NCBI GenBank assembly: GCA_963744005.1
Contig: CAVURU010000003.1
Coordinates: 3,038,001-3,102,000 of the forward strand
Direction: 5' to 3'
Length of the DNA: 64,000 bases
Origin: Palsa-504 sp963744005
GTDB lineage: Bacteria > Actinomycetota > Actinomycetes > Streptosporangiales > Streptosporangiaceae
Part shown: positions 43,791 to 53,035 of the stretch, piece after piece
How positions within the stretch are numbered: the first letter of the stretch is position 1
Layout: the number at the start of each line of letters is the position of its first letter
Program-made: the position numbers and the translations under genes
Notes under the pieces: generated by a model
Databases searched by the model: none
What the model saw: the letters and a program-made list of their open reading frames with translations, nothing else
Told to the model about the DNA's origin: nothing

Positions 43791-44324
43791 TTAGTCGCCC
43801 AGCGCCGTGCAACGGCCGTCCACGTACTGCACTCCTGACCAGAATTGGTCCGCTTTCGCTGCTGCCGTGTTCGCGTCCTTGATGTCTCCGGCTGCCACAT
43901 CCTGGCCGACCATAGTCAGCCAAACGAAATACAGGCCGTAGTCGACCTTATGGACCTTGCTGATGGGGGGCAGCTCATCGGAGCCAACCTTGGATGCGGC
44001 GCCTTCGAGAGTCGTGCCGTCGCCAGGCTCGGAACCGAGGTTGTCGTCTTTCTCGTCCTGGACGACCTGGTTCGCGTCCACCACTGCAGACAGGTTGTCC
44101 CGGTACGCCGGGCTGTCGCACCATGCGGCCATCGGGGACTGGGTGAGCGCCGAGGATGGCTGCGGGGCCGGGGCGGATGACGCGGCCGCGGCCGCCGCAG
44201 ACGGCGGTGACGAGGCCGACGAGGACGACGAGGACGAGCTGGCAGACGAGCACCCGGTGACCGCCAGGACGACAGCGACGGGAGCGGCAGCCAACGCCGC
44301 CGTCCGTATCCAGTTATTTGTCAT
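43791..44324 (-). CDS. Predicted lipoprotein
   Basis: A 177-residue secreted lipoprotein. The signal sequence NWIRTAALAAAPVAVVLAVTG ends in lipobox VTGC (Cys at about 25). A Ser/Ala/Pro linker (26-60) precedes a helical domain with conserved-looking WCDSPAYRDNLSAVVDANQV and YFVWLTMVGQDVAAGDIKDA. A Cys near the end (GRCTALGD) may pair with the Cys in WCDS. I set ATG 44324 because GGAGG lies eight bases upstream. The function is unknown; it is likely anchored outside the membrane. Confidence 0.8.
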   Translation of the reverse strand: MTNNWIRTAALAAAPVAVVLAVTGCSSASSSSSSSSASSPPSAAAAAASSAPAPQPSSALTQSPMAAWCDSPAYRDNLSAVVDANQVVQDEKDDNLGSEPGDGTTLEGAASKVGSDELPPISKVHKVDYGLYFVWLTMVGQDVAAGDIKDANTAAAKADQFWSGVQYVDGRCTALGD

Positions 44325-44451
44325 AATTTCGCCTCCGCCACGAACGTAGACCGGGCAGTGCGAGAGAGGCACGTGAGTACGAAGCCGAGGCACGAATGTG
44401 ACCAGAGCGTTCCGGCAGGATTAACCGGCCTGGCCGCCATAAGGGTACGGG

Positions 44452-44694
44452 TCAGCGGTCCTGAGCCCAGTGAATGACGTATGCCAGGGAGCCAGCAGCT
44501 GCGCCGGCGGCGAAGCCTATGACTGTCGCAGGCAGCCCCACCTCGACGGTGGCTGCCCAGGCAGTCGGTACATACGTTCGCAGGCCGACGAGCAACCCAG
44601 CCGTCCCGCCGAGCAGGCCCAGCGCAACTGCCCCGATGACGGCGTAGCGCAGCGGGATGGGCAATTCGCCGAGCATGCGCCGAATCCCACCCAT
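44452..44694 (-). CDS. Small two-helix membrane protein
   Basis: An 80-residue protein with two membrane helices (about 18-40, YAVIGAVALGLLGGTAGLLV, and about 50-75, VGLPATVIGFAAGAAAGSLA). The ribosome site is weak. It lies upstream of the lipoprotein on the same strand, with about 130 bases between. No family recognised. Confidence 0.55.
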   Translation of the reverse strand: MGGIRRMLGELPIPLRYAVIGAVALGLLGGTAGLLVGLRTYVPTAWAATVEVGLPATVIGFAAGAAAGSLAYVIHWAQDR

Positions 44695-44989
44695 GCCATG
44701 ATCATCGCAGAACGACGGCCACCCTTACTATCGGCCACCGCCTGCCTCCTGCGGGGCCAGAGGAGCTTTTGCGCACCGGGCTCTGCTAGCCCGGCACCAT
44801 CTCATGCACCGTCTGTTAATCCTCGTGAGCTTTGCCGAGTGCTGAGGCCGGATCCAGCCGGGAGCTCCAAGGCGCTTACCGGCATGAACGGGCGGAGAGC
44901 GTTTCCGCGGGAACGTGGCTGAGGTGATGATGGAGGCCTAGTGATCTAGGTCAACGCTCTGGCCGCGGCATGAGAGTGCGTCCTGCTGA

Positions 44990-45559
44990 TCACAGGATGA
45001 GCTTCATTCCTTCATGTGTCGCGGCAAAGCCGAGCCGTTGATAGAAGCGGTGGGCGGAGATACGGGACTTGTCCGTCGTCAACTGTACAAGCGCGCATTG
45101 TCGCCGCCGGGATTCGTTGATAGCCCAGGTCAGCAGCGCCGCGCCCAGGCCACGGTCACGGTAGGCCTCATGAACCCGGACGGCCTCGACCTGAGCCCGC
45201 AGGGCACCGCGGCGGGCCAGCCCAGGAAGGAAGGACAGCTGCATCGTGGCGATGACACCGGGGGCGGCTTGGGCGACGAGCAGCAGGTGCGCCGGGTCGC
45301 GGTCGATGATCACGAAGGCCGCCCGGTAGGCGGCCAGATCCTCCGGGCACCTTATGCCGTCCCGGCTAGAACCAAGCTGGTCAGCGGCCAGCAGCTCCAC
45401 AATCTCGGGAACATCAGCGGCAACGGCGTGCCGTAGCGTGACCTGATCTGAACCCAGGTCGAGGGTTTCCAGGATCTCCACCTGTCCAGTCTGCCTGCCA
45501 GCCCCAGCGGCCGGAGGGCCGGCACGGCCGGGCCACAGCCGTAACGCAGCATTACCCAC
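44990..45559 (-). CDS. GNAT family N-acetyltransferase
   Basis: Acetyl-CoA-dependent N-acetyltransferase of up to 189 residues. VTLRHAVAADVPEIVELLAA begins the domain. Motif A reads VEAVRVHEAYRDRGLGAALL (R/Q-x-x-G-x-G/A CoA loop), and the end shows KSRISAHRFYQRLGFAATHE. GTG 45481 (VEILETLDLG) may be the true start, since the first 26 residues are Pro/Gly/Ala-rich and unconserved. Acceptor unknown. It stands alone on this strand between weakly annotated stretches. Confidence 0.85.
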   Translation of the reverse strand: MGNAALRLWPGRAGPPAAGAGRQTGQVEILETLDLGSDQVTLRHAVAADVPEIVELLAADQLGSSRDGIRCPEDLAAYRAAFVIIDRDPAHLLLVAQAAPGVIATMQLSFLPGLARRGALRAQVEAVRVHEAYRDRGLGAALLTWAINESRRRQCALVQLTTDKSRISAHRFYQRLGFAATHEGMKLIL

Positions 45560-45732
45560 TACGCGGTAATTGCGGACGTTGTGCGTAGCGGTGGATCTCG
45601 GCTGAAACGAGGGGCCGGAGGTCGATCAGGGAGTTGGTGGCGGCCCTGACGAGAGCGCGCCTGGCTGCTTCTGCTCGTCGTCCCGGGCGTGCAGGAAAGC
45701 CGGACCCCGGCGCTCACCCGCGGGCTCGGAGT

Positions 45733-46227
45733 TCAGCGTTTCCGTCCGCCGACACCAGGCACCGAGGCGACCTGCTTCATCCAGTCGGCGAGCTGGCGGA
45801 CATCGACGTCCTCGATGGACTCCAGCTCGACTCCTCGTGTCGCCTTGCCCATCCCCACGGGTGTCACCGGTGGTACCGGCTTGAGGTCCACGCCATTGAT
45901 GAACATGACCTTGACATGGCCCGCGAAGCCGCCGCAGCTGAAGCACCACCCGTCACCGACGCCGTAGTAGGCCATTCCCCACTTCACGGACCGCTGAAGG
46001 CCGGGGAGGGTCTTGGCCGCCAGGGCGTCGATCGCTTCGGCGATGCCGCGCTGGGGTTGCGGGAGGCTGTCAATATAGGCGAAGACCGGCTTGTCGCCGA
46101 CGGCGGCTTTCGCGGGGCTCGCCCTTCCGGTCATGGCTTCGGGCAGCGTGAATCCGGCGCCGGCCTGCGCTGAGAGCTTCCCGTCCGGTCTGTGGTCTTC
46201 GTTGTGGCCAGAGAGGTCGGCGGGCAT
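45733..46227 (-). CDS. DUF1801 domain protein
   Basis: A 164-residue protein of the YdhG/DUF1801 family. Core: KPVFAYIDSLPQPQRGIAEA, KTLPGLQRSVKWGMAYYGVG and FAGHVKVMFINGVDLKPVPP. The last block, KATRGVELESIEDVDVRQLA, is also typical. I chose ATG 46227, with AGGAG seven bases upstream; an in-frame start further up lacks such a site. The fold is known from structural work on related proteins, but the reaction is not. Confidence 0.85.
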   Translation of the reverse strand: MPADLSGHNEDHRPDGKLSAQAGAGFTLPEAMTGRASPAKAAVGDKPVFAYIDSLPQPQRGIAEAIDALAAKTLPGLQRSVKWGMAYYGVGDGWCFSCGGFAGHVKVMFINGVDLKPVPPVTPVGMGKATRGVELESIEDVDVRQLADWMKQVASVPGVGGRKR

Positions 46228-47020
46228 GATCACTCCTGTGTCGAGGGCGCCTGGCGTCATAACCAGTAGACCATCGACGCCACGTAAACTCATCGCTCCC
46301 ACCGGGCACAGACTGGCTCCCTCGCGGCCGACCGCATCGTCCGCGGCGGCCGGCGCCGGGCGGCCCGCTGTCCTGGGCCATCCAGATCACCGCAGCTATC
46401 ACCCGCCTCGACGCCCGACACGTAACTGACCCGCTAGAACGCCCCCACAACCAGGAGGAAACCACCAGGGCCCCTGGAGCCCCTCCCACCCGGCGCGACA
46501 GCCGGGCCACCAGACACAACCGAAGCCAAAACAAGCAGCCGGCCAGCCCCTCAGACCACCCAGCCATGATCACGAAAGATCGAAGTTGACCAGCATTGGC
46601 TCCTGGCCATCCCGTGCCCAATCAGTTGCCTAAGAGCAATTGCCTATGAGCAATTATCGGGTAATTGTTCGTGAGCAATTGCCAGGCGGCAAGGGATTGA
46701 CTTTCCGCCTGACGCGTCCAACAATCCGATTAACACAGCTGTAACTCTGCGAATGTGGCCCCTACCAGGAGTCACGTAGCAGGAATCTGGTGACGACCAT
46801 GTCGTCACCGACGCGGCAATGGCAACGACGCCACCCCTATGTCCTGGCCTGCGCGCATCCGGCGAAGGCCCCGCTTGATAGCCAGCATTGTCGGCTGCGA
46901 TCCCGGCGCTTTCGACGTCAGCGGCCAATTCCGGGTTTCGTCACGACATCGGCCAGGGTGCCGCGTTCCCCGGTTTACCTCGCCATGCCCTGAGACCGCA
47001 TGGCAGCAAGGAGAGCAGCA
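46228..47020. promoter_or_regulatory. Long upstream region of the MFS gene with GAGCAATT repeats
   Basis: No supported gene. At 46634, 46648 and 46673 the octamer GAGCAATT is repeated. The second copy pairs as an inverted repeat with TAATTGTTC (46662-46670). This AT-rich cluster stands out from the surroundings and could be an operator region for the MFS gene, 340 bases downstream. Confidence 0.4.
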
Positions 47021-48430
47021 ATGACACAAGACGCTTCGGGAGCAGGGACCGCCGCGGCCGGCACCACCCTGGTCATTCCCGGCGAGATGGCAGCCCGGGT
47101 TGACCGCCTGCCCAGGAGCTGGATGGCCTGGGAGATATGCCTGATCGTGCAGGTGGGCTGGGCCATCGCGGCCTCCACCGACGGGATCGCCGCCCGGCTG
47201 TACCCGTACGTCTGGCTGCCCGCCAAGACCGTCACTCACTCCCAGTACGACGTCCTCTACGCCTTCCAGGCCGGGATCAGCATCGTCATCGGCGGCTACG
47301 CCATCGGCTGGCTCGCCGACAAGATCGGCCGACGCAAGGCATTGATCATCTCCGCGGCGCTGGCAGGAGTGTTCATCTGGCCGTTCGCGTACGTGACGAG
47401 CTATCCGGCGCTGATCGTCTTGTCGATCGCCGACACGCTCGGGTTCGCCGGGTTCCTAGCCATCAACGTCGTGTACATGAGCGAGATCATGGGCCCGTCG
47501 GTCCGGCCACGGGTCATGATGGTCTCCCAGGTCTCCGCCATCTTCGTGCTCGGGGCGATCCTGACTGGCATCATCCCGCACTACTGGTTCCCCGCCCAGT
47601 ACAGGCAGTACCTCTGGCTACTCGCCGGGCTGAACATCGCGATCGCGGTGCTGCTGTTCTTCCGGATGCCCGAATCGCCGCGCTGGCTGGAGGCCCGGGA
47701 ACGTCGCGACGAGGCCCGTCAGGTCGTGGAGCGGATGGAGGCACGGGTCATGAAGAAGCACCCCGTGCTGCCCGAACCCGACGTGTCGCCGTACCAAGTG
47801 GTGGCCGAGGAGAAGACCAGCTGGCTGGCCCCGTTCGGCAAGCAGTACGCGGCCGTCACCATCTTGCTGCTGGTGGTCATGGCACTCGGCTACGCCGGCA
47901 TCGTGTACGGCGGCGCGAGCCAGGCCTTCTTGTTCCTGTCCCTCACCCGCGGCTACAGCGCCGGCTTCGTCTTCGCCCTCACGGCCTGGAGCTCAGTGGT
48001 CTCCTCCATCGTCTACCTGCTCAACGCGTTCGTCGGCGACCGGTTTGAGCGCAGATGGGTTCAGCTGGCCGGCGCCATCCTGTTCGCCGGCGGCTGGTGG
48101 GGCGTCTACGAGGTGCACAACACCCCGGGCATGGTCACCATGTACCTCGTGGTGGGCGCCGGCACCATCTTGTGGCTGTGGAGTATGTACGTATACATCC
48201 CCGCCAACTACCCGACCAGGATGCGCTCGCTGGGCACCGGCTGGACGGACGGAATCGCCCACATGGGCGCCTGGGGCGGTGTCCTGATCGCCGGACAGCT
48301 GTTCGTCGTGCTCGCGCCACGGAACTTCATCCTGTTCATCACGGTCCCGTGCGCGCTCGTCCCCGGCGTCCTGCTCGCGATCTTCGGCACGAACCAGCGC
48401 CGCCGCGCACTCGAAGAGCTGTCCCGATAG
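47021..48430 (+). CDS. MFS transporter (sugar/metabolite:H+ symporter type)
   Basis: Twelve-helix major facilitator of 469 residues. The MFS loop 2-3 motif is IGWLADKIGRRKALIISA. A second half-signature is AFVGDRFERRWVQLAG. A cytoplasmic middle loop (about 210-260, RMPESPRWLEARERRDEARQ) carries the PESPRWL motif typical of the sugar-porter/metabolite-symporter branch. I set ATG 47021 because AAGGAG lies eight bases upstream. The substrate is unknown. No enzymes of a pathway sit beside it. Confidence 0.9.
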   Translation: MTQDASGAGTAAAGTTLVIPGEMAARVDRLPRSWMAWEICLIVQVGWAIAASTDGIAARLYPYVWLPAKTVTHSQYDVLYAFQAGISIVIGGYAIGWLADKIGRRKALIISAALAGVFIWPFAYVTSYPALIVLSIADTLGFAGFLAINVVYMSEIMGPSVRPRVMMVSQVSAIFVLGAILTGIIPHYWFPAQYRQYLWLLAGLNIAIAVLLFFRMPESPRWLEARERRDEARQVVERMEARVMKKHPVLPEPDVSPYQVVAEEKTSWLAPFGKQYAAVTILLLVVMALGYAGIVYGGASQAFLFLSLTRGYSAGFVFALTAWSSVVSSIVYLLNAFVGDRFERRWVQLAGAILFAGGWWGVYEVHNTPGMVTMYLVVGAGTILWLWSMYVYIPANYPTRMRSLGTGWTDGIAHMGAWGGVLIAGQLFVVLAPRNFILFITVPCALVPGVLLAIFGTNQRRRALEELSR

Positions 48431-48744
48431 CCGCTGGGCCGCCGGCTGGGTAAGGCCGCCGGCCTTCCCGAGGTGTCTCCGGTGGCCTCAGGTGTCACCG
48501 GCGGCCCAGCCCGACCCAGCCGGCCTCCCGCCGAACAGACCATGGCGGGAGGCCGGCGCACCGGGTAACGCCGCCCGGCGGCTTCGGGACAAGGAAACAC
48601 CCAGCAGACCACGACCCAGGGCCAGGAAAGCCGATGAGTGACGCGGACCAGCCGCAAACACGCCGCTCTCCGGCTCAGAGATCCCGGCTTCACCCTCGGC
48701 CAGATCGGCGCGGTCTTCCACGCGACTCCCTCCCGTAGCTGCCG

Positions 48745-48951
48745 AGCGGCGATCACAAACCCACGGGTCAGGAGCGGTGCGCCATAGTGGTCTTTTAGTG
48801 CAGTCGCCCCTCGGACACAGAAAACCCGCAGATCAGAAGCCAGTTACCGGCCGCTACGGCAGCTCGTGACATTTCACTGACACTAGTCATGCTCCGCGAG
48901 CCTCCCTCACCAGCCGCGCGAAAGTATTCGCAGCGTCTCGCTGGTTGCCGG
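48745..48951. mobile_element. Decayed integration scar (type A) plus integrase C-terminus
   Basis: GGTCAGGAGCGGTGCGCC, then TTTTAGTGCAGTCG, then CCCCTCGGACACA (48807-48819). From 48807 to 48951 it matches 34778-34922, and the minus strand encodes PGNQRDAANTFARLVREARG then A and stop (48887-48889). The int fragment here is just 20 or so codons. Confidence 0.7.
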
Positions 48952-49376
48952 CAGAGGTGAACGCTTTCCCGGGCAGCCCGATGTCGGCACCCAGCGTCTA
49001 CCGTCTACACCCGGCTTGCTCGCAGTGGACTGGCAGGCGGCCAATGCTGTGTCCGGGTGATCAGCGGCATGCAGCGTTTAGCCAATGATGACCGCGGATA
49101 CCTCGAGGGGCTTGATCATCATGCTGACGGCTTCGTTATCAACACGGGCAGCACCCCGAGGCCGCCTATTTGATGCTGCACCGTGCCGGTTGCGGATCCA
49201 TCAGCGGCAGGCCCGGCCAGGGCGCCACCTCGCCGCGGCAGTAGCAGGGTGCCTGCCGCCGTTTCTCTCGACTGCGGGTGGCGGCCAGGCGACTGTGGTC
49301 TATTGACCACGGCATTCACGCGAAATTAGGCTCGCGGCAGACGTGAAGGCAGCGACGGCAAAAGGGCGGTCGGCGC
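48952..49376. other. 425-base interval without a supported gene
   Basis: It holds the region upstream of the second MFS gene. No gene or clear promoter is recognised. 48431-48744 likewise shows none. Confidence 0.35.
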
Positions 49377-50771
49377 GTGGCGGAGCCTGGGACCCGAAGG
49401 CTGGTACTCATAGCGACGCTGACCGGCGTGTTGGTGACCAATTTCCCGGTCACGATCCTCAGTGTTGTCCTTGCTCCTATCGCGCGCAGCTTCGGGGTCG
49501 CTGCCAGCGTCGTGACGTGGGCGATCACTGGCCCGTTTTTGGTGATGGCAGTCTGCACCCCGGTGGTCGGCAAGCTCGGCGACACGTACGGGCACCGCAG
49601 GGTGTTCCTTATCGGCCTGGCTGGCTCGACCGCAGGCGCGGTGGCTACCGCCCTGGCGCCGACAGCCGGCACGCTCATCGCCTTCCGGATCATCGCCCAG
49701 GGCTTCGGAGCCGCAGCTCAGCCAACCGCGCTGGCCCTGATCATGCGGGTCTACCCGGCCGACCAGCGAGCCAAGGCGACGGGCTGGTGGTCGATGGTCG
49801 GATCGGGCTCTTTGGTGATCGGCTTGGTGATAGGAGGCCCGCTGGCCCAGGCCCTTGGCTGGCGCGCGCTGTTCGTCGTCCAAGCCGCGATCACGGCAGC
49901 GGCCCTGGTGCTGGCCCTCCGCTTCCTTCCCCGAGATCACGAGACCCAGCAGGCACGCGTGGATTACCTCGGCGCCGGTCTGCTCATAGCCGGGATCCTG
50001 GCCGTCTTGTTCGCGATCAATCAGGCGCCTTCGAGTGGGCTGTCGGTACCGCTCGGCACGGTCTTCGCAGCGGGCCTGGCCGTTCTCGCGCTGTTCGGCT
50101 GGCGCGAGTCGCGGATCACGTTCCCGCTCATCCGGTTGTCTTTCTTCCGGAATCCCATGTTCTGTTTCGCAAATGCCATTCTCGCCTGTATCGTATTTGG
50201 CTATTTCGGTGGCTATATCCTAACGCCCATCTACCTTGAAACGGCGCTAGGAATCACATTGTCGGTGACCTCACTGATCATGATATTCAGGCCGATCTCC
50301 ACCAGCCTGGCCTCCCCCGCCTGGGTCCGCTTGCCGCAGAGGTGGTCCCGGCACGGCCCGGTCGTCGCTGGCGTGCTGTCCGTCACGGCTATGTGTGTGT
50401 TTGCCCTCGGGGCTTGGGAACACTGGCTCGGGGCATTCATCGCCGGGAACGTCCTGGGCGGCCTTGGGCTGGGCATCGCCCAGCCGGGACTCACGACGAG
50501 GCTCATCAGTTCAGTAGGCGCGGAGGAATACGGTGCCGTCGCCGGACTTCAGGCCATGTTCACCCAGATCGCCGCGGTACTCGGCATCAGCGTACTGGGC
50601 GGCATAGCAGCCGGGCGCGAAACATCAGGTCACGCGTCCTACTACGTCCTCGCTTACCTGATCGGCGGCATCATCGCGATCGCTGCCGTCTTCCTGGCCG
50701 TGCTGCTGAAGGCCCGCATACCCGACACCAGTACACAACTACGCCAAGAACTCGCTAAGCACGACAGCTGA
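49377..50771 (+). CDS. MFS drug-efflux type transporter
   Basis: Major facilitator of 464 residues, similar to EmrB/QacA-type exporters. Helix 1 contains TNFPVTILSVVLAPIARSFG. The loop motif is VVGKLGDTYGHRRVFLIG. Motif C-like VIGLVIGGPLAQALGWRALF marks an antiporter (exporter). About 13-14 helices can be counted. It begins with GTG 49377 (MAEPGTRR); the ribosome site is weak. A role in exporting toxic compounds is inferred from family; no regulator lies next to it. Confidence 0.88.
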   Translation: MAEPGTRRLVLIATLTGVLVTNFPVTILSVVLAPIARSFGVAASVVTWAITGPFLVMAVCTPVVGKLGDTYGHRRVFLIGLAGSTAGAVATALAPTAGTLIAFRIIAQGFGAAAQPTALALIMRVYPADQRAKATGWWSMVGSGSLVIGLVIGGPLAQALGWRALFVVQAAITAAALVLALRFLPRDHETQQARVDYLGAGLLIAGILAVLFAINQAPSSGLSVPLGTVFAAGLAVLALFGWRESRITFPLIRLSFFRNPMFCFANAILACIVFGYFGGYILTPIYLETALGITLSVTSLIMIFRPISTSLASPAWVRLPQRWSRHGPVVAGVLSVTAMCVFALGAWEHWLGAFIAGNVLGGLGLGIAQPGLTTRLISSVGAEEYGAVAGLQAMFTQIAAVLGISVLGGIAAGRETSGHASYYVLAYLIGGIIAIAAVFLAVLLKARIPDTSTQLRQELAKHDS

Positions 50772-50941
50772 AGCAAGCTCTGGGCTGCGGCCAGCCCCGG
50801 CACCCGGACAACAGGCCCGCACGCTTTACGTTAATACCTCACCGCTACAGACCCCACCCGGCCTGCACCAGGCTCGTGACCACATCCACCGGCATTCCGG
50901 TGCGCAAATTCAACCCGGCTCACGCCCTGCGCTCGACCTTG

Positions 50942-51093
50942 TCTGCGGCAGATGGGTGCGTTTCCCAGGTAGACGGGCCGGTCGTCATCTCAGCCGCCTA
51001 CCGACGAGGCTGGTGGCGTCGTGTCATCGCGTCCATGCGTGTGGGTGGTCCGGCCTCTGCTGTGGATAGATTGGCGGCGTGCCCGACTACTAC
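50942..51093 (+). repeat. Duplicated promoter region (copy 1)
   Basis: About 150 bases upstream of and into the F420-type gene are copied, with roughly 80% identity by eye, at 56141-56300. Shared runs include GGGCCGGTCGTCATCTCAGC and GGCGGCGTGCCCGACTACTA. GATAGATTGGCGGC directly before the GTG looks like a -10 for a leaderless transcript. Confidence 0.65.
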
Positions 51094-51528
51094 CGTGCCC
51101 CCGGCTGGTTCACGCGCAACGTTTTCAACCGGCTGGTGGCATTCCTTACCCGGCATGGCATCAGCGTTCTCGGCTCACGGGTCCTCGCGCTGAAAGGCCG
51201 GACGAGCGGGCAGTGGCGCACTACGCCAGTGAACCTGCTCACCCACGACAGCCGCCGTTACCTCGTCGCAGCCCGCGGCGAAACCCAGTGGGCGCGCAAC
51301 TTGCGCGCCAGCGGCACTGGTGAACTGCGGGTGGGCAGGCGCGCCGAGAGCTTCCGGGGCCGAGAGTTGACGGACGAGGAGAAGGTCCCGGTGCTGCGCG
51401 CCTATCTAAAGAGGTGGAAGGCAGAGGTCGGTATCTTCTTCGAAGGTACCGGGCCTGACTCCAGCGACGATCAGATCCGCGCCATCGCGCCCAGACACCC
51501 AGCGTTCGAGGTTCTACCTATCGATTAG
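51079..51528 (+). CDS. F420-dependent (Ddn-like) oxidoreductase
   Basis: Deazaflavin (F420)-dependent nitroreductase-family protein of 149 residues. The family's split beta-barrel is visible: RNVFNRLVAFLTRHGISVLG, VLALKGRTSGQWRTTPVNLL, RYLVAARGETQWARNLRASG and GELRVGRRAESFRGRELTDE. Lys/Arg in KGRTSGQWR and WARNLRA are the usual F420-binding positions. GTG 51079 has no ribosome site; a TAGATT six bases before it suggests leaderless transcription. The substrate (quinone, nitro compound or other) is not known. F420 use is an actinobacterial trait. Confidence 0.9.
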   Translation: MPDYYRAPGWFTRNVFNRLVAFLTRHGISVLGSRVLALKGRTSGQWRTTPVNLLTHDSRRYLVAARGETQWARNLRASGTGELRVGRRAESFRGRELTDEEKVPVLRAYLKRWKAEVGIFFEGTGPDSSDDQIRAIAPRHPAFEVLPID

Positions 51529-51776
51529 CTCCGGCACTGACCGCTATGAGCGCGCTGCGCAGCCGTGCAGCGGGCCTTGGCTGAGCGAATTGCTACCGCG
51601 GCCAGTCCTGAAGCCGCTGATGATCATCACGCGATATGCGGCAGAAGAGGGCACCTCTACGCCGGTGCAGGCCAAAGCCGCGCACCGACGGTGGCCACCA
51701 GCAAAGGCCAGGCCTCTCGCTGCCTGTCATGCAGATCGACCTATTGATGCCCGCGTAGGCGGGGCACACTAGTTAG

Positions 51777-51920
51777 GTGCCGTGGTACCGCTGGGATCAG
51801 CCGATACCCGAGGAATGCCCGCGATGCGGAAAGCCTCCGGGTGAGCACAGCACCCGGATCGAGGATCACAGCGGGCACCTGGGCCGGGTACTGGAGTGTC
51901 CTGCGACGGAGGTGGCCTGA
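51777..51920 (+). CDS. Small zinc-finger-like protein
   Basis: Possible 47-residue protein beginning VPWYRWDQPIPEECPRCGKP, with CPRCG, two His in the middle (EDHSGHLG) and a last Cys (LECPATEVA), so a zinc site is plausible. There is no Shine-Dalgarno; TAGTTA one base before the GTG could be a -10 for a leaderless mRNA. It is too short to be sure. 51529-51776 shows nothing else. Confidence 0.45.
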   Translation: MPWYRWDQPIPEECPRCGKPPGEHSTRIEDHSGHLGRVLECPATEVA

Positions 51921-52350
51921 CTGGCATCCATAAGTTGTGCTCGCATCCCAGAGGCGGCGGCCATAGCCTAATTCAGGGCGGCGGTACCCGGCACCTGATC
52001 GATGAGCGGGGTTTGCAAGCTGCGACCTATCGCATCGATCCCGCTCGTCTGGTCTCGGTCAATGTCGCTTTCCCACTGCCCACCGCAGCGTCTGCGGCGC
52101 AATCGCGATTACGACGCCTCCGCTCAGGTCCTCGTCAGTCATGTCTCCAGTCTGCCTCAGACATTGGAAAGCGTTATTCTCCTCTGACCGAATGTTCGTC
52201 AAGAACTGGGGTCCTGTCATATCCCGCGCCGAAGGCGTTCCACCAGGCATGAGCCGACCACACTGACAGATGCCGCGACTCGCGGCATGAGAGTTGCTCG
52301 TCATCCTGTTGGCCGGGCAGTTTGTCGGTGCCCCTGTCTATGGTTAGCGT
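51921..52350. other. 430-base interval without a supported gene
   Basis: Only short frames, none convincing. The promoter of the next gene is expected at its right end (TATGGTTAGCGTG). Confidence 0.35.
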
Positions 52351-52698
52351 GTGGATTCGCGACAAGCAGCCCAGCGGTGGGCAGAGGTGTGGGAGCGCGG
52401 CTGGCCCGAGCATGACGTAGCCGCTATCAGCGCGCTTTACTCCGAAGGCGCCTTCTGGCAACAGCATCCGTTCCGCGATCCGGAACCAGGCTATCTAGCC
52501 CGCGTGTTCGCGGAGGAAGAATCAGCGGAGTGCCGGTTTGGCGTTCCTATTGTCGACGGTGATCAAGCGGCCGTGCCCTGGAGTGCGCAGACTAGGCTGG
52601 CCGACGGCGGTATCGAGGATCTGGCCGGGGTGTCGTTGCTCCGTTTCGAGGCCGACGGGCTTGTCGTGGAGGAACGCGACTTCTGGAACCAGCGCTGA
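52351..52698 (+). CDS. NTF2/SnoaL-like protein
   Basis: A 115-residue single-domain protein: RQAAQRWAEVWERGWPEHDV and AAISALYSEGAFWQQHPFRD (helical entry), PGYLARVFAEEESAECRFGV, and GVSLLRFEADGLVVEERDFW (the typical last strands). This is the nuclear transport factor 2-like fold. GTG 52351 is preceded by TATGGTTAGC and no ribosome site, so the transcript may be leaderless. Ligand or reaction unknown. Confidence 0.78.
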   Translation: MDSRQAAQRWAEVWERGWPEHDVAAISALYSEGAFWQQHPFRDPEPGYLARVFAEEESAECRFGVPIVDGDQAAVPWSAQTRLADGGIEDLAGVSLLRFEADGLVVEERDFWNQR

Positions 52699-52785
52699 TG
52701 CGTCCTCAAGTGGCCGGTCCTGCTGCGGAGCCGCTTACGCTTCGCGGCAGATGAGTGCGTCTTATCGGGTTGGGGCCTAGTGCGC

Positions 52786-52797
52786 TATCATTAGATA
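52786..52797. promoter_or_regulatory. Inverted repeat upstream of vapBC
   Basis: TATC-ATTA-GATA, 17 bases before the antitoxin ATG, overlapping a possible -10 (TATCAT). Antitoxins of this fold commonly repress their own promoter at such sites. GGAGG follows at the usual distance for translation. Confidence 0.5.
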
Positions 52798-52813
52798 TCA
52801 CCTGGAGGTAGAC

Positions 52814-53035
52814 ATGGCTGATGTACTGATCCGTGATGTACCAGAGCAAGTTGTTGCGGCGCTAGATGCCCATGCTGCGCGCCTCGGCCTCTCCCGGAGC
52901 GAGTATGTCCGCCGCCGCCTCGCTCAAGACGCCGCCGCCCCAGGGTCCCCCGTCCGAGTAGAAGACCTAGCCCGGTTCACCGACACCTTCTCCGATCTGG
53001 CCAACCCTGACGTGATGTCCCCGGCCTGGAAGTGA
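52814..53035 (+). CDS. VapB-type antitoxin (ribbon-helix-helix)
   Basis: A 73-residue antitoxin. The N-terminal RHH DNA-binding part is MADVLIRDVPEQVVAALDAH with AARLGLSRSEYVRRRLAQDA. The C-terminal tail (LARFTDTFSDLANPDVMSPA) would wrap the toxin. GGAGG lies seven bases before the ATG. Its stop overlaps the toxin start (GTGA), giving coupled synthesis. An inverted repeat in front of it is a likely autoregulatory site. Confidence 0.88.
   Translation: MADVLIRDVPEQVVAALDAHAARLGLSRSEYVRRRLAQDAAAPGSPVRVEDLARFTDTFSDLANPDVMSPAWK

Noticed and set aside
46310..46620. Transposase end remnant near 46.3-46.6 kb
   Set aside because: A few phrases looked element-like, but I could not match them to a family or find inverted repeats.
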